Source of the DNA: Actinomycetales bacterium
Lineage (GTDB): Bacteria; Actinomycetota; Actinomycetes; S36-B12
Assembly (NCBI GenBank): GCA_018970025.1
Contig: JAGWXF010000013.1
Span: 1-64,000 of the forward strand
Reading direction: 5' to 3'
Length of the DNA stretch: 64,000 bases
Made by a program: the position numbers and the translations under genes. The notes under the pieces were generated by a model. It was not told the origin of the DNA. It was given only the letters and a program-made list of their open reading frames with translations, and made no database searches. Shown piece after piece: positions 60,713-64,000 of the stretch. Position 1 is the stretch's first letter. Each line of letters begins with the position of its first letter.

Positions 60713-60913
60713 CGCCTGTCGGGTGAACCTTGTGTCATCAACCGCCCGGCAACCCCAGCACCCCGGGCGGCCTGGCGACCTACCCATGATCGAGCCACCC
60801 AGGCACGGAATGAGGTAGGCGGGTTCCACGCGGCGGGGCAGGGGCAGCAATTTGCATAATGGAGATGCGACTATTTGCACAGTTGATCGCCACCCATCTG
60901 CTAGTTTCGGCAG

Positions 60914-62179
60914 GTGCAGTACCAGCGGCGGATCCTCGACGACACCCTCGACGAGCTCTTCCCGCACGTCTCGGCCATCGCGCTGGAGGGCGCCAAGGGC
61001 GTGGGGAAGACGGCCACGGCCAGCCAGCGTGCCAGAACAGTCATTTCGCTCGGCGACCCCGGTCAACGCGAGGCGCTCGCCGCGAACCTCGACCGCGTCA
61101 TACAGGTTCCGCCCCCCGTGCTGGTGGACGAATGGCAGCTCGAGCCACCCGTGTGGGACCGGGTGCGGAGAGCAGTCGACGACGACCCGACAGGGGGACG
61201 CTTCCTGCTGACAGGCTCCGCCGGGGTGTCTGCAGGGGTACGGATCCACTCCGGAGCAGGCCGCATTGGAAGCCTTCACATGCGACCGCTCGCACTGAGC
61301 GAGCGCGGGCTCATCAAGCCCACGGTGTCGCTCGGAGCGCTCCTTCGTGGCGAAGAACCGGACATCGCCGGAGAGTCCCCAATCGGTGTGCCCACCTACG
61401 TCGACGAGATCCTGAGCTCGGGCTTTCCCGGCATCCGAACCCTGCCCGAACGCGCGCGGAACTTCCAGCTCGACAGCTACATCGCCCGCATCATCGAGAG
61501 AGAGCTCCCGGAGAACGGCGTGACGATCCGTCGACCAGCCGCCCTGCGCGCCTGGCTCGCCGCGTATGGCGCCGCTACGGCAACCGACGCCTCGTACTCG
61601 ACAATCCTCGACGCCGCCACTGCTGGGCACCATGACAAACCCGCCCGGGGCACGGTCGACGGCTACCGGGAGCAACTGACGCGGCTGTTCATCCTCGATC
61701 CGCTGCCCGCCTGGATCCCCGTCTTCAATCCGCTCAAGCGACTCACACGTGCACCCAAGCACCACCTCGTCGATCCCGCGATCGCCGCTCGATTGGTGCG
61801 GGTAGGCAAGGAAGGTCTCCTGCGCGGTGACCGGACTGCAGCGTCAACGGGGACGTGGCTCGGTGCGCTCTTCGAATCACTGGCGACGCAGAGCATCCGC
61901 GTGTACGCCGACGCACTCGACGGCACCACCGCCCACCTGAGAACCAAGGACGGCGCGCGTGAGATCGACCTCATCGTCGAGGGTCCGGACCGACGAGTAG
62001 TCGCGATCGAGGTGAAGCTTGCTCCCACGGTCGGCGACTCCGACGTGCGCCACCTGAACTGGCTCGGAACGCAGCTCAACGATCAGCTTGCCGATCGGCT
62101 CGTCATCACAACGGGTCCAGTTGCCTACCGCCGGCCCGACGGGGTTGTCGTTGTCCCGCTGGCCCTTCTCGGCCCCTAA
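60914..62179 (+). CDS. AAA ATPase with DUF4143 C-terminal domain
   Basis: A 421-residue protein with an AAA_14 N domain: Walker A GAKGVGKTA (about 27-35), Walker-B-like PPPVLVDEWQ (about 66-75) and a sensor LLTGSAGVS. The C-terminal DUF4143 region holds AREIDLIVEGPDRRVVAIEVKL, which has the E-x-D ... E-x-K spacing of PD-(D/E)xK nuclease folds. Such proteins are frequent in accessory regions and have no settled function. GTG follows TAGTTT (60902-60907) by six bases. It stands alone inside the 33-bp repeat pair. Confidence 0.85.
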   Translation: MQYQRRILDDTLDELFPHVSAIALEGAKGVGKTATASQRARTVISLGDPGQREALAANLDRVIQVPPPVLVDEWQLEPPVWDRVRRAVDDDPTGGRFLLTGSAGVSAGVRIHSGAGRIGSLHMRPLALSERGLIKPTVSLGALLRGEEPDIAGESPIGVPTYVDEILSSGFPGIRTLPERARNFQLDSYIARIIERELPENGVTIRRPAALRAWLAAYGAATATDASYSTILDAATAGHHDKPARGTVDGYREQLTRLFILDPLPAWIPVFNPLKRLTRAPKHHLVDPAIAARLVRVGKEGLLRGDRTAASTGTWLGALFESLATQSIRVYADALDGTTAHLRTKDGAREIDLIVEGPDRRVVAIEVKLAPTVGDSDVRHLNWLGTQLNDQLADRLVITTGPVAYRRPDGVVVVPLALLGP

Positions 62180-62606
62180 CCTGGCGATGGCGGCCCGGGA
62201 GATCTGTCCTCGGCGGAGGGTCCATGCACCCGAATGCGAACTGCGCCTGAGCCTCGAACACCGGGCACGGAGAGCCGCCTTTGCGGCCGGCCGGCGGCAG
62301 CACAACAGTTCACTGCCGACGGGAATGGTCCAGTCGCCGACTGGGTGCTTCGGGTCACGTCGTAGCGATCACAAGGCTCCCGCGGTCGGCTGCCTCGCGT
62401 TCGTCTCGTGTCCTGCCCATCATCTGCCCACCTTCAGCCGCGCACGGAGTCTCGTCGCCCTGAGGAAGGCCTTGCTGGCCTCACGCCGGTTGCCCACCGG
62501 TCCGACAGGTCCTGATCGGTGCCAGCATCACGGCATTCTCTCGCCAGTTCAGCGGAAGATTCTCACGCTCATGTGACGCCTCATACAGGCACGAACGAAT
62601 CCGGGA
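62180..62606. other. Gene-free stretch with right copy of the 33-bp direct repeat
   Basis: No convincing gene or RNA. Positions 62430-62462 repeat 59891-59923 (one mismatch in 33). All open frames here are short and have shadow-like composition. Confidence 0.6.
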
Positions 62607-63053
62607 GTGGGCGACGTGGGAGAAGGCGGCATTCAGGACGACGCTCAGTCCGGCACCGGACGCCCGGATGTGGTTCTGCGCCTTCTCGCAGAGCGCCTCG
62701 CGGTGTGCCGCCTGCCGGCCAGCGCACCGTGGCCGGCCCCCACGTCGCTGGAAGGCTTCTGGCCGGTCACGCGGACCGAGGCCGAGCTGTCGGTGGTGTG
62801 CCCGAAGGAGGCGTTGCCCGGAGGGGACGACGTGCGCGTCGAGCAAGGCTGGCGTGCCCTCGAGGTGTTAGGGCCGCTCGACTTCTCGATGGTCGGCGTG
62901 ATGGCGGGGATCACCGCACCGCTGGCGGACTCCGGCGTCAGCGTGTTCGTCATCTCGACCTTCGACACCGACTACGTGCTCGTGAAGTCGACGGCCATCA
63001 CCCACGCAATCGCTGCCCTGCGAGCTGCCGGGCACACCGTTCACGACGGCTGA
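62607..63053 (+). CDS. ACT-domain protein (COG3603-like)
   Basis: A protein of up to 148 residues. From about residue 28 it reads LAVCRLPASAPWPAP, WPVTRTEAELSVVCPKEALPG, GWRALEVLGPLDFSMVGVMAGITAPLADSGVSVFVISTFDTDYVLVKSTAITHAIAALRAAGHTV, the pattern of small two-ACT proteins of the COG3603 group, which may sense amino acids. The GTG at 62607 is tentative; a GTG at 62616 is equally possible. Confidence 0.78.
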   Translation: MGDVGEGGIQDDAQSGTGRPDVVLRLLAERLAVCRLPASAPWPAPTSLEGFWPVTRTEAELSVVCPKEALPGGDDVRVEQGWRALEVLGPLDFSMVGVMAGITAPLADSGVSVFVISTFDTDYVLVKSTAITHAIAALRAAGHTVHDG

Positions 63054-63112
63054 GTCGTCGGACGACCACAGCTTGGCCGGCCGTCCTGCTGAGGTACCCA
63101 TTGCTTCCGCTG

Positions 63113-64000
63113 TCAGCTCTGGGCTACATGGCGGCGTCCGAGTTCGGAGGAGGCCCGAACGCCGAGGAGCCGCATCGTCCGAGCCACCTCGTCCGCCAGG
63201 ATCTCCGCTGCGCGGTCCACTCCACGCTCCCCGCCAGCCATCAGGCCGTACAGGTACGCCCGGCCGACGAGGACGAGATCCGCTCCCTGGGCGATGCAGG
63301 CAACGACGTCGGCGCCGGCGTCCACCACCCGCCGTGCGTCCTCGACGGTCTGGATGCCCTTCACGACGAGCGGACCCGACCAGATCGACCGCAGCCACTC
63401 GAGGTCCGCCAATGTCATGGTCGGATCGAACAGCGCGTTGATCATGTCGGCCAGGGCGGCCGGCGGGCCCGTCATCGACGCGAACTCGAGCGGGCGCGTG
63501 ATGAGCAGGTTGCCCCACCAGGCCGGGTGCAGGGCCATCTCGCCAACCGTTCGGAAGGTCAGCCGCGGCGGGATGGTGAGACCGTTCCTGGCATCGCGCA
63601 TCCGTGCTCCCGCCACCGGAGTGTCGACAGTGAGGATGAGTGCCTCGTAGCCGGCGGCCTCGGCCCGCCGGACGAGCAGCTCACCCGCACGCCGGTCACG
63701 CCACACGTAGAGCTGGAACCACAGCCGTCCGCCGCCGGAGGCTCGGAGTGAATCCTGTGGGCGCGAACCCGAAGGGCTGCTCAGACCTGCGTCCGAGCAC
63801 CTCGACGCTTGGGTCCCGGGAGCCCACGTCACGCAGGACCGACGGCCGGAACTCCAGTGAGGCGAACGCGGCACGCGCGCGCCGGTGACTGATCTCCTGC
63901 TCGGCTGCACCGTCGGTGTAGTCGAACACCGCTCGAGGTGTCCTCCGCCTAGCGATCATGCGGAGGTCGGCGATGGAGTGTGCCTTCGCCAGCCTGCGTG
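63113..64000 (-). pseudogene. Decayed FMN-dependent alpha-hydroxy-acid dehydrogenase, 5' end outside window
   Basis: The reading enters from the right edge (ADLRMIARRRTPRAVFDYTDGAAEQEI) and runs to GFAPTGFT near 63750, then the family's next 40 or so residues are missing and the frame changes. GGGRLWFQLYVWRDRRAGELLVRRAEAAGYEALILTVDTPVAG resumes in the other frame and continues to the stop. A second, in-frame gap near 63300 fuses VVDAGADVV to ACIAQGADLVLVGRAYLYGL and removes the NHGGRQLD segment that holds the catalytic His and Arg. The enzyme would be inactive. Lactate or mandelate oxidase relatives are the closest families. Confidence 0.85.

Noticed and set aside
58990-64000. Integrase or relaxase gene for the tRNA-Arg element
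   Set aside because: I searched both strands for integrase-like catalytic motifs and found none; the element is either a remnant or extends past the window.

Overview
This is a high-GC chromosomal segment from a member of the Actinomycetota. The placement rests on gene content and synteny: a mycothiol S-conjugate amidase (mca) beside DUF4307 and greA, a protein O-mannosyltransferase, the galU-rimJ-GlpR/SepX group, a SURF1 protein, and blocks in the same order as Mycobacterium tuberculosis Rv0991c-Rv1011 (Ruc, 5-FCL, galU, rimJ, GLPR, pmt, rsmI, metG, tatD, rsmA, ispE) and Rv1077-Rv1082 (cbs, metB, greA, DUF4307, mca). I cannot name a genus. Most genes are densely packed with 4-base ATGA/GTGA overlaps. 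At least 26 start codons lie 6-7 bases after a TANNNT hexamer, which is the signature of leaderless transcription, so many starts below were chosen on that basis.

Layout. 0-10 kb: a large repeat-containing surface protein, a tandem TetR regulator, a hot-dog thioesterase, an MMPL transporter, a YqhA membrane protein and a P-type ATPase, the last two converging on a triplicated palindrome. 10-24 kb: a secreted M23-like protein, DUF2834, ung, DUF3817, a PfkB sugar kinase, SURF1, mca, DUF4307, greA, a drug-type ABC exporter, threonine dehydratase with DUF2786 and a metallohydrolase, then an MFS transporter with a membrane-anchored sulfatase. 24-28 kb: sulfur amino-acid block of metB, msrA and cystathionine beta-synthase. 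28-43 kb: Bax inhibitor-1 protein, ispE, rsmA, tatD, metG, rsmI, pmt, tRNA-Ala, GlpR/SepX, rimJ, galU, 5-formyl-THF cyclo-ligase, penicillin acylase and paired crcB fluoride channels. 43-51 kb: a CIRCE-controlled FmdB/Ruc chaperone, SAF protein, class III aminotransferase, saccharopine-dehydrogenase-like protein, a decayed FAD protein, and a glycolate-oxidase-type flavoprotein. 51.7-58.2 kb: a glycan block (polytopic membrane protein, WecE-type sugar aminotransferase, GT2 glycosyltransferase, NodU/CmcH carbamoyltransferase, WecD-like acetyltransferase).

From 58.9 kb to the right edge lies an accessory region next to tRNA-Arg(CCT). It has diverged direct repeats, an IS256-family relic, a BrnT/BrnA toxin-antitoxin pair, a DUF4143 ATPase, a 33-bp near-exact direct repeat flanking the last two, an ACT-domain protein, and a decayed FMN alpha-hydroxy-acid dehydrogenase that runs off the window. 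No integrase gene is visible.

The most distinctive observations are a perfect CIRCE operator in front of the Ruc-type chaperone; a single TACCCTA heptamer that can serve as the -10 element on both strands between metB and msrA; a His/Asp/Met pentapeptide ladder at the N terminus of cystathionine beta-synthase; and an apparent recent tandem duplication of a bidirectional stop/terminator palindrome. I found no CRISPR array and no system that I can claim as wholly new.
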